A stretch of 62,922 nt of DNA from Syntrophaceae bacterium (lineage in GTDB: Bacteria; Desulfobacterota; SM23-61), in NCBI GenBank assembly GCA_013388675.1, contig JACAEW010000175.1:1-62922 (forward strand), given 5' to 3'. Under the pieces are notes generated by a model. The model worked only from the letters and a program-made list of their open reading frames with translations, was not told where the DNA came from and did no database searches. The position numbers were made by a program, and so were the translations under genes. Shown one piece after another: positions 45,325 to 56,907 of this stretch (position 1 is its first letter; each line of letters opens with the position of its first letter).

Positions 45325-46284
45325 CTATCCCCCGAGCACCCGGCCCATATAACGGTATTTTTCGTACCTTTTCTGCAGGAGCTGTTCCCCGGGGGTTTGC
45401 TGGAGGTCCTTCAAGTGACGGGCCAGAGATTCCGCCAGGGTGCGGGCCATCCCTTCTCCATCCCGATGGGCCCCCCCCAGGGGCTCGAGAAGAACTTCGT
45501 CGATGACCCCCAGCTCCAGCAGGTCGATGGCCGTTCCGCGCAAAGCCTCCGCCGCCTTTTCCTTTTCCGTTTCCGCCTTCCAGAGAATGGCCGCACACCC
45601 TTCGGGGGAAATCACCGAATAGGTGGCGTTCTCGAGCATCAGCAGGCGGTCTCCCACGCCCAAGGCCAATGCACCCCCGCTCCCTCCCTCCCCGATGATC
45701 ACGGAGATGATGGGGGTACGCAGGGTGGCCATGGCTTGAAGGTCTTCGGCGATGGCCAGGGCCTGGCCCCTTTCCTCCGCCCCCTGGCCGGGATAGGCTC
45801 CCGGGGTGTCGATCATGGTGATCAGCGGTTTTCCGAATTGTTCGGCCAATTTCATGAGACGAAGGGCCTTGCGGTAACCCTCCGGGTTGGGCATGCCGAA
45901 GTTGCGGGCCATCTTTTCTTTAACCGTCCGGCCCTTCTGATGACCCACAACCATGACCGGAATCCCCTGGAACCTCGCCAGGCCCCCCACGATGGCCGGA
46001 TCGTCCCCAAACTTCCGGTCCCCGTGCAACTCCAGAAAATCGGAAAAAACCCGTTCCACGTAATCCAAAAACGTGGGACGATTGAAATGCCGGGAAAGCT
46101 GCGTCCGCTGCCATCGGGAAAGGTTGGAATAGACCTTGGCCAGGGCTTTTTGAAGCTGTTTTTCCAGACTGGCGACCTCTTCGGCGATCCGGGGATGGGG
46201 ATGGTAGGAAAAGGTTTTCAGCTCGGCAATCTTCTTGTCGATTTCGGCGATGGGTTTTTCGAAGTCCAGGTAATACAGAGCCAT
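45325..46284 (-). CDS. accA: Acetyl-CoA carboxylase carboxyltransferase subunit alpha
   Basis: A 319-residue AccA, which with AccD moves the carboxyl group from biotin to acetyl-CoA, the first step of fatty-acid synthesis. Typical segments are LDFEKPIAEIDKKI at the start, ARFQGIPVMVVGHQKGR, NFGMPNPEGYRKALRL and TPGAYPGQGAEERGQA. Catalytic-region residues in IGEGGSGGALALG and VISPEGCAAILW are kept. I start it at the ATG at 46284. dnaE-accA order is the same as in E. coli. accD is not in the window. Confidence 0.96.
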   Translation of the reverse strand: MALYYLDFEKPIAEIDKKIAELKTFSYHPHPRIAEEVASLEKQLQKALAKVYSNLSRWQRTQLSRHFNRPTFLDYVERVFSDFLELHGDRKFGDDPAIVGGLARFQGIPVMVVGHQKGRTVKEKMARNFGMPNPEGYRKALRLMKLAEQFGKPLITMIDTPGAYPGQGAEERGQALAIAEDLQAMATLRTPIISVIIGEGGSGGALALGVGDRLLMLENATYSVISPEGCAAILWKAETEKEKAAEALRGTAIDLLELGVIDEVLLEPLGGAHRDGEGMARTLAESLARHLKDLQQTPGEQLLQKRYEKYRYMGRVLGG

Positions 46285-46301
46285 TCGGATTGACCCTACA
46301 G

Positions 46302-46403
46302 CAAGGGGAAAGGGCGAAAAGGAGAATAGGCGAAAGGGGGGATTCGCGGCTTCCAAGCTTTGTCGTTTCCCTTTCGCCGTTTCGCCCCTTCCCCTTTTCG
46401 CCC
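46302..46403. repeat. Intergenic inverted repeat between dnaE and accA
   Basis: Two G/A-rich arms of about 40 bases (46302-46341 and 46364-46403) are imperfect inverted copies built from GGCGAAAGGG and GGGGAAAGGGCGAAAA units. They could fold into a long hairpin with a loop of about 22 bases. It may act as a transcript stabiliser or partial terminator. It looks like a dispersed genomic repeat. Confidence 0.55.
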
Positions 46404-46410
46404 GTCGTTT

Positions 46411-49400
46411 CTAAGCCTGAAAACTCACGGCCTCGTAACCCAGCAGGTCCCGGATCCGGTGGACCAGTTGATCGGTGGAACTCAGCTTCCATTCTTCCCC
46501 CAGGTCGATGACCGCCTCTTTCTCGCCCGGGAGAATCAAATGCAAGTAGGCCGGGCAGTTGCCGCGGCAATCCTGGAAGATTTCCCGCAGGGTCTCCAGG
46601 TCCTCCCGGCGCAGCCCTTCGGAGAGCAACCGGAGATGGACGCTGGTGGTCAGCTTGCCCACGGCCTGTTCGAAGGGCAGGACCTCGCTGGCGATGATCT
46701 TTACGCTCTCCTCTCCGGCGTCCACTCTCCCTTTGATGAAGATGGGGTCTTCGCTCTTCAGGAGGAGGGAGGAATTTTTATAGAGCTCGGAAAAGATGAT
46801 GACCTCCACCATCCCATTCAGGTCCTCCAGGCTGACGAAGGCCATGCGGTCTCCCTTTTTGGTGTTGATCTCCTTCAGGGAGTTGACTACCCCCCCGATG
46901 AGCACTTCCTGGCCGTCGGCCGCCTCTTGGACCTTGACCGTGTCCATGGAAGTGAATCGCTGCAGGGTCGGGGCATAACTGCTCAAGGGGTGGCCAGTCA
47001 GGTAGAAACCCAGGGTTTCTTTCTCCGCGGCCAACCGCTGGCTTTCAGGCCAAGGGGGCACATCGGGAAGGCGCGGCTCGTTTTTACGCCTCCCCCCCTG
47101 CATCCCCCCGAACATGGCGATTTGATGGTTGGCCCGCTCCCTTTCCACTCCCTGGGCCCATTCCATGGTCTCTTCCAACCCGGCCAGGAGCTGGGCCCGG
47201 GAAAAGCCCAGGCTTTCGAAGGACCCGCTTTTGATGAGGCTCTCGATGACTCGTTTATTGACCTTGCGCAGGTCCACCTTCAGGCAAAAATCGGCCAGGG
47301 AGGTAAAATTTCCCTTCTCCTCCCGGGCCGAAAGGATCGATTGGATGGCGGCCTGGCCCACGTTCTTCACCGCGGCCAGGCCGAAGCGGATCTTCTCCCC
47401 CACCACGGTGAAGTCTTGCTGGCTTTCATTCACGTCCGGGGGGAGAACCTCGAGTTTCTTCTCCCGGCACTCCCCCAGGTGGCGCAGGATTTTATCCGAG
47501 TTCCCCATTTCCGAAGAGAGGAGCGCGGCCATAAATTCCACGGGATAATGAGCCTTGAGGAAGGCCGTCTGGAAGGCCACCAGGGCATAGGCGGCGCTGT
47601 GGGATTTGTTGAAACCGTACTCGGCGAACTTGGCCATGAGGTCGAAAAGCTTCTCCGCCTTCTTCGCCGGGATTTTGCTCTTTTGCGCGCCTTCGATGAA
47701 GTTTTTCTTCTGCATGGCCATATCATCGGGGTTTTTCTTTCCCATGGCCCGACGGAGGATATCCGCCTGGGCGAGGGTGAAGTTGGCCAGCTGGGTGGCG
47801 ATTTTCATCACTTGTTCCTGGTAGACGATGACTCCGTAGGTTTCTTCCAAGACCTCCTTCAGCTCGGGCACTTCGTAGGTGATCGCGGTCTTGCCCTGCT
47901 TGCGCTTGATGAAGTCATCCACCATGCCGCTCTTGAGAGGCCCCGGACGGTACAGGGCCAGAAGGGCGACGAGGTCCTCGAAACGCTCGGGAAGAAGGCG
48001 CATGACCAGGTCCTTCATTCCGGAGCTTTCCAGCTGGAACACCCCCGAAGTGTCCCCGGAGCTGAGAAGGTCATAGGTTTTTTTATCGGTCAGGGAAATC
48101 CGGCGCAGGTCCAGCCTCTCTCCCCGGGAGGCTTCCACCCGCTTGAGCACGTCTTCGATCATGGTCAGCGTTTTCAGCCCCAGAAAATCGAACTTGATGA
48201 GTCCGATCTTCTCCACGTCCTTCATGGCGTACTGGGTCATGATTTCATTCTGCTGACCCCGGTAAAGCGGCACCACTTCGACCAGGGGGCGGTTGCTGAT
48301 CACCACCCCGGCGGCATGGGTGGAGGCGTGGCGGGGCAAACCTTCCAAGGCCTGGGCCAGGGTTAAAAGCCTTTTCACCTCCGGGTTGCTTCTGGCCAGC
48401 TCATTCAGGCGGGGTTCCTGTTGCAGGGCCTCCTGGAGGGTGATGTTTAACGTGTTGGGGATCATCTTGGCGATGCGGTCCACTTCCCCGTAAGGCATGT
48501 CCAGGGCCCGGCCCACATCCCGGATTACGGCCCGGGCCTGCATCTTCCCGAAGGTGATGATCTGGGCCACATGATCTTGGCCGTACTTATTGCGGACGTA
48601 CTGGATGACCTCCTCCCGGCCCTGGATGCAAAAATCGATGTCGATGTCCGGAGGGCTCACCCGTTCGGGGTTCAAGAACCGCTCGAAGAGGAGCCCGTTG
48701 ACCAGCGGGTCGATTTCGGTGATTCCCAGACAATAGGCGGCCAGCGATCCGGCGCCGGAGCCCCGGCCCGGTCCCACGGGAATTCCCTTGGATTTGGCAT
48801 ACCGGATGAAATCGGAAACGATCAGGAAATACCCCGAAAAGCCCATCTTCTGAATCATGCCGATCTCTTTTTGCAGGCGCTGCCGGTAAAACTCAACGCC
48901 CATGGGAATCGGTTGGCCGCGGGATTGCAGCTCGGCCAGCCGGTCTTCCAGGCCTTTTTGCGCGGTCCTTTCCAAAAAACTATCCAGGGTCTCTCCCGGG
49001 GGGACCTGAAACTGGGGAAACTGGAGTTCGCTGAGCTTCAAGTCCAGGTTGCACCGCTCGGCCACTTCGATGGTGTTCCTCATGGCCTCCGGGCAGTAGG
49101 AAAAGAGCTCCGCCATCTCGTCTGCCGAGCGGAAAAAGAACTCGTTGGTGGAGAATTTCATCCGGTCCGCGTCTTTCAGCGTTTTTCCGGTCTGGATGCA
49201 GAGGAGGATTTCGTGGGCTTGGGCATCCTCCTTTTTCAAATAATGACAATCATTGGTGGCGACCAGGGGAAGCGAAAGTTCCCGGGCAATCTGCATCAAG
49301 CCATGGTTGACCTTTCGCTGTTCCGGGATCTTGTTCTCCTGTAATTCCAGGTAAAACCGCCGGTCGGGGAAGATGGACTTGAAGTCATCGGCCGCCCGGA

Positions 49401-49875
49401 GGGCCCTGTTGAAGTCTTCCCCGATGAGGTAAAAAGGGACCTCGCCATGAAGACACGAGCTCATGGCGATGAGCCCCTCGTTGTTCGCCTGGAGGAGCTC
49501 CTTATCCACCCGCGGCTTGTAGTAGAAACCCTCCAGGTGGGCCAGGGAGACCAGTTTCATCAGGTTTCGGTATCCGACCAGGTTTTTAGCCAGGAGGATC
49601 AGGTGGAAGGAGGCTTCGGACGGGCCTTTTACGTTTTTATCGAACCGGCTTCCCGGGGCCACGTAGACTTCGCACCCGAGGATGGGCTTGAGGCCGGCTT
49701 TCTCGGCTTGCTGGTAAAATTCGATGGCTCCGAACATGGTTCCATGGTCGGTCATGGCCAGGGCGGGCATGCGGTAGGTTTTGGCCCTCTCGAAGAGGTC
49801 CTCCAGCCGGATGGCCCCGTCCAGGAGGCTGTATTGGGTATGAAGGTGAAGATGAACAAATTCCGAATGTCTCAT
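46411..49875 (-). CDS. dnaE: DNA polymerase III subunit alpha
   Basis: About 1154 residues, the replicative polymerase catalytic subunit. The PHP domain opens with FVHLHLHTQYSLLDGAI (about 5-21). The polymerase palm motif PDIDIDFCIQGRE carries catalytic Asp residues, and VGPGRGSGAGSLAAY lies just before it. A helix-hairpin-helix region and the OB-fold (VLIGGVVNSLKEI) follow. I start at the ATG at 49875. The frame upstream to 49923 adds nothing family-like. It is of DnaE1 type by length and ends. Confidence 0.97.
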   Translation of the reverse strand: MRHSEFVHLHLHTQYSLLDGAIRLEDLFERAKTYRMPALAMTDHGTMFGAIEFYQQAEKAGLKPILGCEVYVAPGSRFDKNVKGPSEASFHLILLAKNLVGYRNLMKLVSLAHLEGFYYKPRVDKELLQANNEGLIAMSSCLHGEVPFYLIGEDFNRALRAADDFKSIFPDRRFYLELQENKIPEQRKVNHGLMQIARELSLPLVATNDCHYLKKEDAQAHEILLCIQTGKTLKDADRMKFSTNEFFFRSADEMAELFSYCPEAMRNTIEVAERCNLDLKLSELQFPQFQVPPGETLDSFLERTAQKGLEDRLAELQSRGQPIPMGVEFYRQRLQKEIGMIQKMGFSGYFLIVSDFIRYAKSKGIPVGPGRGSGAGSLAAYCLGITEIDPLVNGLLFERFLNPERVSPPDIDIDFCIQGREEVIQYVRNKYGQDHVAQIITFGKMQARAVIRDVGRALDMPYGEVDRIAKMIPNTLNITLQEALQQEPRLNELARSNPEVKRLLTLAQALEGLPRHASTHAAGVVISNRPLVEVVPLYRGQQNEIMTQYAMKDVEKIGLIKFDFLGLKTLTMIEDVLKRVEASRGERLDLRRISLTDKKTYDLLSSGDTSGVFQLESSGMKDLVMRLLPERFEDLVALLALYRPGPLKSGMVDDFIKRKQGKTAITYEVPELKEVLEETYGVIVYQEQVMKIATQLANFTLAQADILRRAMGKKNPDDMAMQKKNFIEGAQKSKIPAKKAEKLFDLMAKFAEYGFNKSHSAAYALVAFQTAFLKAHYPVEFMAALLSSEMGNSDKILRHLGECREKKLEVLPPDVNESQQDFTVVGEKIRFGLAAVKNVGQAAIQSILSAREEKGNFTSLADFCLKVDLRKVNKRVIESLIKSGSFESLGFSRAQLLAGLEETMEWAQGVERERANHQIAMFGGMQGGRRKNEPRLPDVPPWPESQRLAAEKETLGFYLTGHPLSSYAPTLQRFTSMDTVKVQEAADGQEVLIGGVVNSLKEINTKKGDRMAFVSLEDLNGMVEVIIFSELYKNSSLLLKSEDPIFIKGRVDAGEESVKIIASEVLPFEQAVGKLTTSVHLRLLSEGLRREDLETLREIFQDCRGNCPAYLHLILPGEKEAVIDLGEEWKLSSTDQLVHRIRDLLGYEAVSFQA

Positions 49876-49905
49876 AAAAATTGCCTTACATTCAAACCGC
49901 ATAAT

Positions 49906-49974
49906 GCATAGGGCAGAGAGCATAGCTTTCAGGGGGTTCCTTTAGTCCCTCACGCTATGCGCTTTGCTCTATAC
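49906..49974. repeat. Inverted repeat between guaA and dnaE
   Basis: GCATAGGGCAGAGAGCATAGC (49906-49926, 21 bases, here split as GCATAGGGCAG and AGAGCATAGC) and 49954-49974 are imperfect inverted copies (about 16 of 21 positions pair). They could fold as a stem-loop with a 27-base loop at the end of the guaA message or the start of dnaE. No T-run follows, so it is not a clear terminator. Confidence 0.5.
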
Positions 49975-49990
49975 AGGGTGCGCTTTTCCC

Positions 49991-51547
49991 TTATTCCCAC
50001 TCGATCGTGCTGGGGGGTTTGGAGGAAATGTCGTACACCACTCGATTGATCCCCCGGACTTCGTTGATAATGCGATTCGATATGGCTCCCAGGACCTCGG
50101 CGGGCAGGGCCACCCAATCGGCGGTCATCCCATCCATGCTTTGAACGACCCGGATCACCGCCACCCGTTCGTAGGTTCGCTCGTCCCCCATCACCCCGAC
50201 CGTGTACACCGGGAGCAAAACGGCGAAGGCCTGCCAAACCCGGGAGTACCACCCGGTGCGGCGCATTTCCTCTTCCACAATGGCATCGGACTCCCGGAGG
50301 AGGGCCAGGTCTTTCCGGTTCACCGCCCCCAGGGTCCGCACCGCCAGCCCGGGCCCGGGGAAGGGATGGCGCTCGATGAGCTCCCGGGGAAGTCCCAATT
50401 CGCGACCCACTTCCCGGACCTCGTCCTTGAAGAGCTCTTTCAGGGGCTCGATGAGTTTCAGATGCATGCGCTCCGGCAGCCCGCCCACGTTGTGATGGCT
50501 CTTGATTTTAGCCGAAGGCCCCTTGAAGGAGACGGATTCGATCACATCCGGATAGAGGGTGCCCTGGGCCAGGTAGGCCGCCCCTCCCACTTTCTTGGCC
50601 TCTTTCTGGAAGAGGTAGATAAACTCGTTGCCGATGATTTTTCTTTTTTGCTCCGGGTCCACCACCCCGGCCAGCTTTTCCAAAAAAATCTCCCCCGCAT
50701 CCACGGTCCGCAGGTTCAGCCCCAGGTTGAAGCGGAAAAGCTCCTCCACCTTCCCCGCTTCGTCTTTGCGCAGAAGTCCGTTATCCACGAAGATGCTGGT
50801 CAATTGATCCCCCACGGAGCGATGGAGGAGGGCGGCTACGACCGAGGAATCCACCCCTCCGCTCAGGCCGCAGATCACCTTCTCCTTTCCGATTTGCTCC
50901 CGCAGGGATTCGATGGTCTTGGAAACGAAGGACCCCATGGTCCAGTCCGGAGGGCACTGGCAGATGCGGAAGAGAAAGTTTTCGAGAATCTTTTTTCCCC
51001 GGGGAGTGTGGACCACTTCGGGGTGGAACTGGACGCCGTAAAGGCGGAGGCCCGGATGGCGGATAGCGGCCACGGGGGAGTTTGGGGAATGGGCGATGAC
51101 CTGGAATCCCCCGGGAGGGACTTCGATGCGGTCCCCGTGGCTCATCCACACCTGAATCGCCCGGCCCCCGTTCAGCCCGGCGAAGAGGTCGCGTTCGTCA
51201 TCGATGAAGAGATCGCTCCTCCCGAATTCGCGTTTGCTGGACCCGGCTACCTTTCCGCCCAGGACGTGGGTCATGAGCTGCATGCCATAGCAGATTCCCA
51301 GGATGGGAATGCCCAGGCGGAAAAGCTCGGGGGGGTTCAGGGGGGCCTTTTCTTCGTACACGCTGGAGGGTCCGCCGGAAAGGATGATCCCCTTGGGCTG
51401 AAAGGCCCGGACCGATTCCAGGGACAGGTGATAGGGATGGATTTCGCAGTACACATGGGCTTCCCGCACTCGCCTGGCGATCAGCTGGGTGTACTGGGAC
51501 CCGTAATCCAGGATGAGTAAACGCCCCTCGAAATCCTTCACCCGCAT
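49991..51547 (-). CDS. guaA: GMP synthase (glutamine-hydrolysing)
   Basis: About 518 residues, converting XMP to GMP with glutamine and ATP. The N-terminal class I glutaminase domain has the nucleophile Cys86 in GICYG, preceded by GGPSSVY. The ATP-pyrophosphatase domain has [10 protein letters not shown] and the C-terminal dimer domain ends in PPSTIEWE, the standard GuaA end. A GTG at 51556 overlapping the guaB stop is an alternative start; the ATG at 51547 gives the usual N-terminus. It directly follows guaB. Confidence 0.97.
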   Translation of the reverse strand: MRVKDFEGRLLILDYGSQYTQLIARRVREAHVYCEIHPYHLSLESVRAFQPKGIILSGGPSSVYEEKAPLNPPELFRLGIPILGICYGMQLMTHVLGGKVAGSSKREFGRSDLFIDDERDLFAGLNGGRAIQVWMSHGDRIEVPPGGFQVIAHSPNSPVAAIRHPGLRLYGVQFHPEVVHTPRGKKILENFLFRICQCPPDWTMGSFVSKTIESLREQIGKEKVICGLSGGVDSSVVAALLHRSVGDQLTSIFVDNGLLRKDEAGKVEELFRFNLGLNLRTVDAGEIFLEKLAGVVDPEQKRKIIGNEFIYLFQKEAKKVGGAAYLAQGTLYPDVIESVSFKGPSAKIKSHHNVGGLPERMHLKLIEPLKELFKDEVREVGRELGLPRELIERHPFPGPGLAVRTLGAVNRKDLALLRESDAIVEEEMRRTGWYSRVWQAFAVLLPVYTVGVMGDERTYERVAVIRVVQSMDGMTADWVALPAEVLGAISNRIINEVRGINRVVYDISSKPPSTIEWE

Positions 51548-51552
51548 GGGTC

Positions 51553-53094
<1,542 letters not shown>

Positions 53095-53113
53095 TCAAGG
53101 AGGACGAGCCCTG

Positions 53114-54088
53114 TCAGGAAACTCCCAGCTCGGCCATTCCTTCGAGGAGAATTCCTTCCAGCAAACCCGAGTCGATCACCTCCAGGGCGGATCGTTCGAA
53201 AACCTCCAGGAGACCCAGGAAGATGGCCGATCCGGCCAGGATCAGGTCCTCCCTGCCCTTTTCCAGGCCCGGCACTTGGCGTCTCCTTTCCAGGGACAAG
53301 GAAGAGAGGCGGCGGGACATTTTTCTGAGCCTGGGAAGGGAAATTCGGTGTCCGGTGACCTTTCGGGGGTTGTAGGCGGAAAGGGACAGGTCGATGGCCG
53401 CCAGCGTGGTCGCCGTGCCCGCGGTCCCCGCCAAGTGGGAATGGAAATCAGGGGCCATCCATCCGTCTTTCTCCCATTTTCTTCGAACCCGCTGAAAAGC
53501 GGCATACGCGAACCGGTTCAGGGCCTCCATCCCGGCAGGGCTTGGCGGGTCCACCAACGGAAATCTTTCGGCCAGCCCCACGGCCCCCAGGTTAAGGCTC
53601 ACCGTCTTCCGGATCGTCTGTCCCTCCAACCAGATCAACTCGGTGGACCATCCCCCCACGTCAGCGATCAGGCGGGGGGTGGTTTGATCCTTGAGGAACC
53701 CCCGAACTCCCCGGACCATAGCCCGAGCTTCCTCCCGACCCGAGAGAATTCGCAGGGAAAGGCCGGTTTTCTCCTTCACGGCTCGGACAAAAGCGTTTCT
53801 ATTTTTGGCTTCGCGCAAAACCCCCGTCCCCACCGCGAAAACTTTTTTCACCCCCTCCCCCTCCAGGATTCGGGCAAAGGCCTGGAGGGCCCTCAGGGTT
53901 CTTTCCATGGAGAATTTGTTCAGCTCCCTCCCGGGGGAAAAATCTCCCCCCAGCCGGGTGATGATTCGCTCCACCCGCAAAGGTCGGAAGGTCGGACCGG
54001 ATAAAGGCAGGGCTAAAAGAAGGCGGACGGTATTGGACCCTACATCGATGGAGGCCAGTCGAGCCAGAGGGGCAAGGGGGGGCATCAT
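53114..54088 (-). CDS. Ppx/GppA family phosphatase
   Basis: A 324-residue exopolyphosphatase or pppGpp phosphatase-like protein of the actin/Hsp70 superfamily. [14 protein letters not shown] (about 13-26) is the first phosphate-binding loop, and [16 protein letters not shown] is the second (normally DIGGGSTE). The Gly-to-Trp change in the second loop (GGW rather than GGG) is unusual. [14 protein letters not shown] forms the later loop. It covers only the N-terminal ppx domains, with no HD-like C-terminus. It overlaps sppA by 4 bases (ATGA). Confidence 0.9.
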   Translation of the reverse strand: MMPPLAPLARLASIDVGSNTVRLLLALPLSGPTFRPLRVERIITRLGGDFSPGRELNKFSMERTLRALQAFARILEGEGVKKVFAVGTGVLREAKNRNAFVRAVKEKTGLSLRILSGREEARAMVRGVRGFLKDQTTPRLIADVGGWSTELIWLEGQTIRKTVSLNLGAVGLAERFPLVDPPSPAGMEALNRFAYAAFQRVRRKWEKDGWMAPDFHSHLAGTAGTATTLAAIDLSLSAYNPRKVTGHRISLPRLRKMSRRLSSLSLERRRQVPGLEKGREDLILAGSAIFLGLLEVFERSALEVIDSGLLEGILLEGMAELGVS

Positions 54089-54981
54089 CCCTTGAGATGC
54101 CAGTAATAGAGGAAATTCAGAGGGGGGGCGCTCTCTCTCAGGCTTTCCACGATCCGCTGCACGGTGTCCTGGATCAAAAGGTCGAACAGGGAGAACCTCT
54201 TTTTTTCCGGATAAAGAACTTCGGGCTCTCCCCGGATTCCGGCCATCTGAGCAGCCAGGGAAATGGCATCCTCCAGGTTCCCCAGTTCATCCACGAGACC
54301 CAGGGAGCGGGCCTGGTCTCCGGAGAAAATCCTTCCATCCGCCAGTTCCCGTACTTTTTCCAAAGGAAGCCTGCGGCCTTCGGCCACAGCCTGGATGAAC
54401 TGTTCATGGACGCTGTCGATGACTCCCTGAAGGAGCTTGCGGTCTTCCGGGGTCATGGGGCGGAGCGGGGAGCCCAGGTCCTTGTGCTTGCCGCTTTTCA
54501 CCACCACGGAGCGAAGTCCAAGCTTGCCCAGGAGCTCTTCCACGTTGAGGCTCTCCACGATCACCCCGATGGAGCCAGTGATCGATCCGGGATTGGCCAT
54601 GATGCGGTCCGCGGCGCAGGCGATGTAGTAGCCCCCCGAGGCGGCCACCGACCCCATGGAGGCCAAAACCTTTTTCTCTTTCTGGGCCTTTTTCACCTCG
54701 GCATGAATCTCTTGGGCCGGGCCCACCCCCCCGCCGGGCGAGTCGATGCGCAGTACAATGGCTTTGATTTTCTCGTTTTTCCGAAGCTTGACCAGCTTCT
54801 CCACGACGGGTTGGGGGTCGAGGATGACCCCCCTAACCTCGACGATGGCGATTTTTTCCCCGCCCCAGAAGCTATCTTCGCGGCTGGTAAAGTAGGACAG
54901 AACCCAAATGCTTGCCAGGAAAAGGCCCAGGAGCACCCCCAAGACCGTGAGTCCCAGCAAAATAGGGTGTTTTTTTTTCAT
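54085..54981 (-). CDS. sppA: Signal peptide peptidase SppA, short form
   Basis: A 298-residue membrane serine protease that degrades cleaved signal peptides. An N-terminal helix (about 7-30) anchors it. The nucleophile Ser is in SVAASGGYYIACAADRI and the general base Lys in VKSGKHKDLGSPL, forming the Ser/Lys dyad. IDSPGGGVG is the oxyanion region. The length (about 300) fits the short, Bacillus-like SppA rather than the fused 67-kDa form of E. coli. It follows rpsA by 7 bases and precedes the ppx-like gene. Confidence 0.94.
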   Translation of the reverse strand: MKKKHPILLGLTVLGVLLGLFLASIWVLSYFTSREDSFWGGEKIAIVEVRGVILDPQPVVEKLVKLRKNEKIKAIVLRIDSPGGGVGPAQEIHAEVKKAQKEKKVLASMGSVAASGGYYIACAADRIMANPGSITGSIGVIVESLNVEELLGKLGLRSVVVKSGKHKDLGSPLRPMTPEDRKLLQGVIDSVHEQFIQAVAEGRRLPLEKVRELADGRIFSGDQARSLGLVDELGNLEDAISLAAQMAGIRGEPEVLYPEKKRFSLFDLLIQDTVQRIVESLRESAPPLNFLYYWHLKG

Positions 54982-54988
54982 CTCCCGA

Positions 54989-56779
54989 TCACGATTCCTT
55001 TGAACTGTTGGCCTCGCGGGCCCTCCTCTCCAGCCCTTCTTTCAGCATCCGGCCAAAATCGGAAGTATCGTCCTCATAGGCGGCTTGGGTTTCCTTGCGG
55101 GTTTGCTGGGTCTGGTATCGCTCCACATCTTTTATGCTCAGGCCGATCTTATGTCTCCTCGGGTCCACGTTGATAACCACCGCCTGGATTTCGTTTCCGG
55201 CCTTGACCACGTCCTCCGCCTTCTCCACGCGCTGATGGCTGATCTCGGAGATGTGCACCAGCCCTTCGATCCCCGGCTCCAGCTCGACGAAGGCCCCGAA
55301 CTTGGTCACGTTGGTGACTTTCCCTTTGACCATCTGTCCCACGCGATACCGATGATGGATGTCGTCCCAGGGGTTTTTCTGAATCTGTTTGATTCCCAGG
55401 GAGAAACGCTGGTTCTCCCGGTCAATGCTCAGGACGATGGCTTGAACCTCCTGGCCTTTTTTGAACATCTCCGAGGGATGCTTCAAGCGCTGGACCCAGG
55501 AAACATCGGAAATATGGACCAGGCCGTCGATTCCTTCGTCGATGCCGATAAAGATTCCGAAATCGGTGATGTTTTTAATCCGACCCTGGATCTTGGTCCC
55601 CACCGGGTAGCGCTCGGCGATCGTGTCCCAGGGGTTGGGACTCGTCTGCTTCAACCCCAGGGAGATGCGCTTCTGGTTGGGGTCCACGTCCAGGACCATC
55701 ACCTCCACTTCATCGCCCGCCGAGAGGATCTTCGAGGGGTGGCGGACCCGCTTGGTCCAGGCCATCTCGGAGACATGGACCAGCCCTTCGACCCCATCCA
55801 GGAGCTGTACGAAGGCCCCATAGTCGGTAATCGAGGTGACCTTTCCTTTGACCCGGCTTCCCACGGGGAACTTGGCGGCAATATTCTCCCAAGGGTCCGG
55901 TGTGGTCTGCTTCAGCCCCAGGGAAACCCGTTGGTTTTGCCGCTCGAACTGGAGCACCTTGACCTTGATCTTCTGCCCCGGAGCGAGAATATCCGAGGGT
56001 CGATTGATCCGTCCCCAGGACATGTCGGTAATATGCAAAAGTCCGTCGATCCCCCCCAGATCGATGAAGGCGCCGTAGTCGGTGATGTTTTTCACCACCC
56101 CTTCCACGATCTGGCCCTCTTCCAGGACCTCGAGGGTCTTCTGGCGGATGGATTCCCTTTCTTTCTCCAGGAGGATCCGCCGGGACAGGACCACGTTTCC
56201 CCGACGACGGTTCAGCTTGATGATCTTGAATTTATAGGTATGGCCGATGAGTTTTTCGAGGTTGCGGATGGGACGGATATCCACCTGGGACCCCGGCAAA
56301 AAAGCCAGAACTCCGATATCGACGGTCAGTCCCCCCTTGATGCGCGAAATGATCTTGCCTTCGATCACCTGATCCTCGTTCCAGGCGCGGCTGATTTCCT
56401 CCCAGAATTTGTGTTTGTCGGCTTTTTCCTTGGAGAGGGTCACCATTCCAATTTCCGATTCTTTCCTCTCCACAAACACGTCGACCTCGTCCCCCACTTG
56501 CACCGCCACCGTTCCGTCCTTCTGACGAAATTCGTTGAGCGCGAGCTGGCCTTCGGATTTGAAGCCGATGTCAACGGTCACAAATTCCGGCCCGACATGG
56601 ATCACCCGGCCATGAACCACTTCCCCCTCGGCAATTTCATGCAGGCTCTCCTCGTAAAGCTCCTGAAAGCTTTCCCCTTCGTCGGGTTTCCCTTTGATTT
56701 CGGTGGATTCTTCCACCGCTTCCGTTGGAGGCCGATCCTCCGGTTGGGTTGCTGAATACTCTGCCTCTTTCTCAACCAT
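54989..56779 (-). CDS. rpsA: 30S ribosomal protein S1
   Basis: About 596 residues with six S1-type RNA-binding domains. The copies can be told by repeats such as VTNVTKFGAFVELEPGIEGL, VTSITDYGAFVQLLDGVEGL and IKNITDFGIFIGIDEGIDGL. The first two domains, which bind the ribosome, are more diverged. S1 helps mRNAs with weak ribosome sites to start translation. I prefer the ATG at 56779 (MVEKEAEY) to one at 56818. It follows cmk, the usual neighbour in proteobacteria. Its N-terminal 40 residues are acidic and unlike E. coli S1. Confidence 0.97.
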   Translation of the reverse strand: MVEKEAEYSATQPEDRPPTEAVEESTEIKGKPDEGESFQELYEESLHEIAEGEVVHGRVIHVGPEFVTVDIGFKSEGQLALNEFRQKDGTVAVQVGDEVDVFVERKESEIGMVTLSKEKADKHKFWEEISRAWNEDQVIEGKIISRIKGGLTVDIGVLAFLPGSQVDIRPIRNLEKLIGHTYKFKIIKLNRRRGNVVLSRRILLEKERESIRQKTLEVLEEGQIVEGVVKNITDYGAFIDLGGIDGLLHITDMSWGRINRPSDILAPGQKIKVKVLQFERQNQRVSLGLKQTTPDPWENIAAKFPVGSRVKGKVTSITDYGAFVQLLDGVEGLVHVSEMAWTKRVRHPSKILSAGDEVEVMVLDVDPNQKRISLGLKQTSPNPWDTIAERYPVGTKIQGRIKNITDFGIFIGIDEGIDGLVHISDVSWVQRLKHPSEMFKKGQEVQAIVLSIDRENQRFSLGIKQIQKNPWDDIHHRYRVGQMVKGKVTNVTKFGAFVELEPGIEGLVHISEISHQRVEKAEDVVKAGNEIQAVVINVDPRRHKIGLSIKDVERYQTQQTRKETQAAYEDDTSDFGRMLKEGLERRAREANSSKES

Positions 56780-56907
56780 TCCTATACCCCCCAGACTTTG
56801 TTCCGGTCTTCCGGACACGAATTATAGCATATTGAAAAAAAACCACAACCATAATTCCAGGGCCCTGAGATACGGGACTCCCGCTGGCTCCCCGCTGAGG
56901 CGGGCCT

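Noticed and set aside
46360..48366. 668-codon plus-strand frame opposite dnaE
   Set aside because: Antisense shadow of dnaE with no family-like motif.
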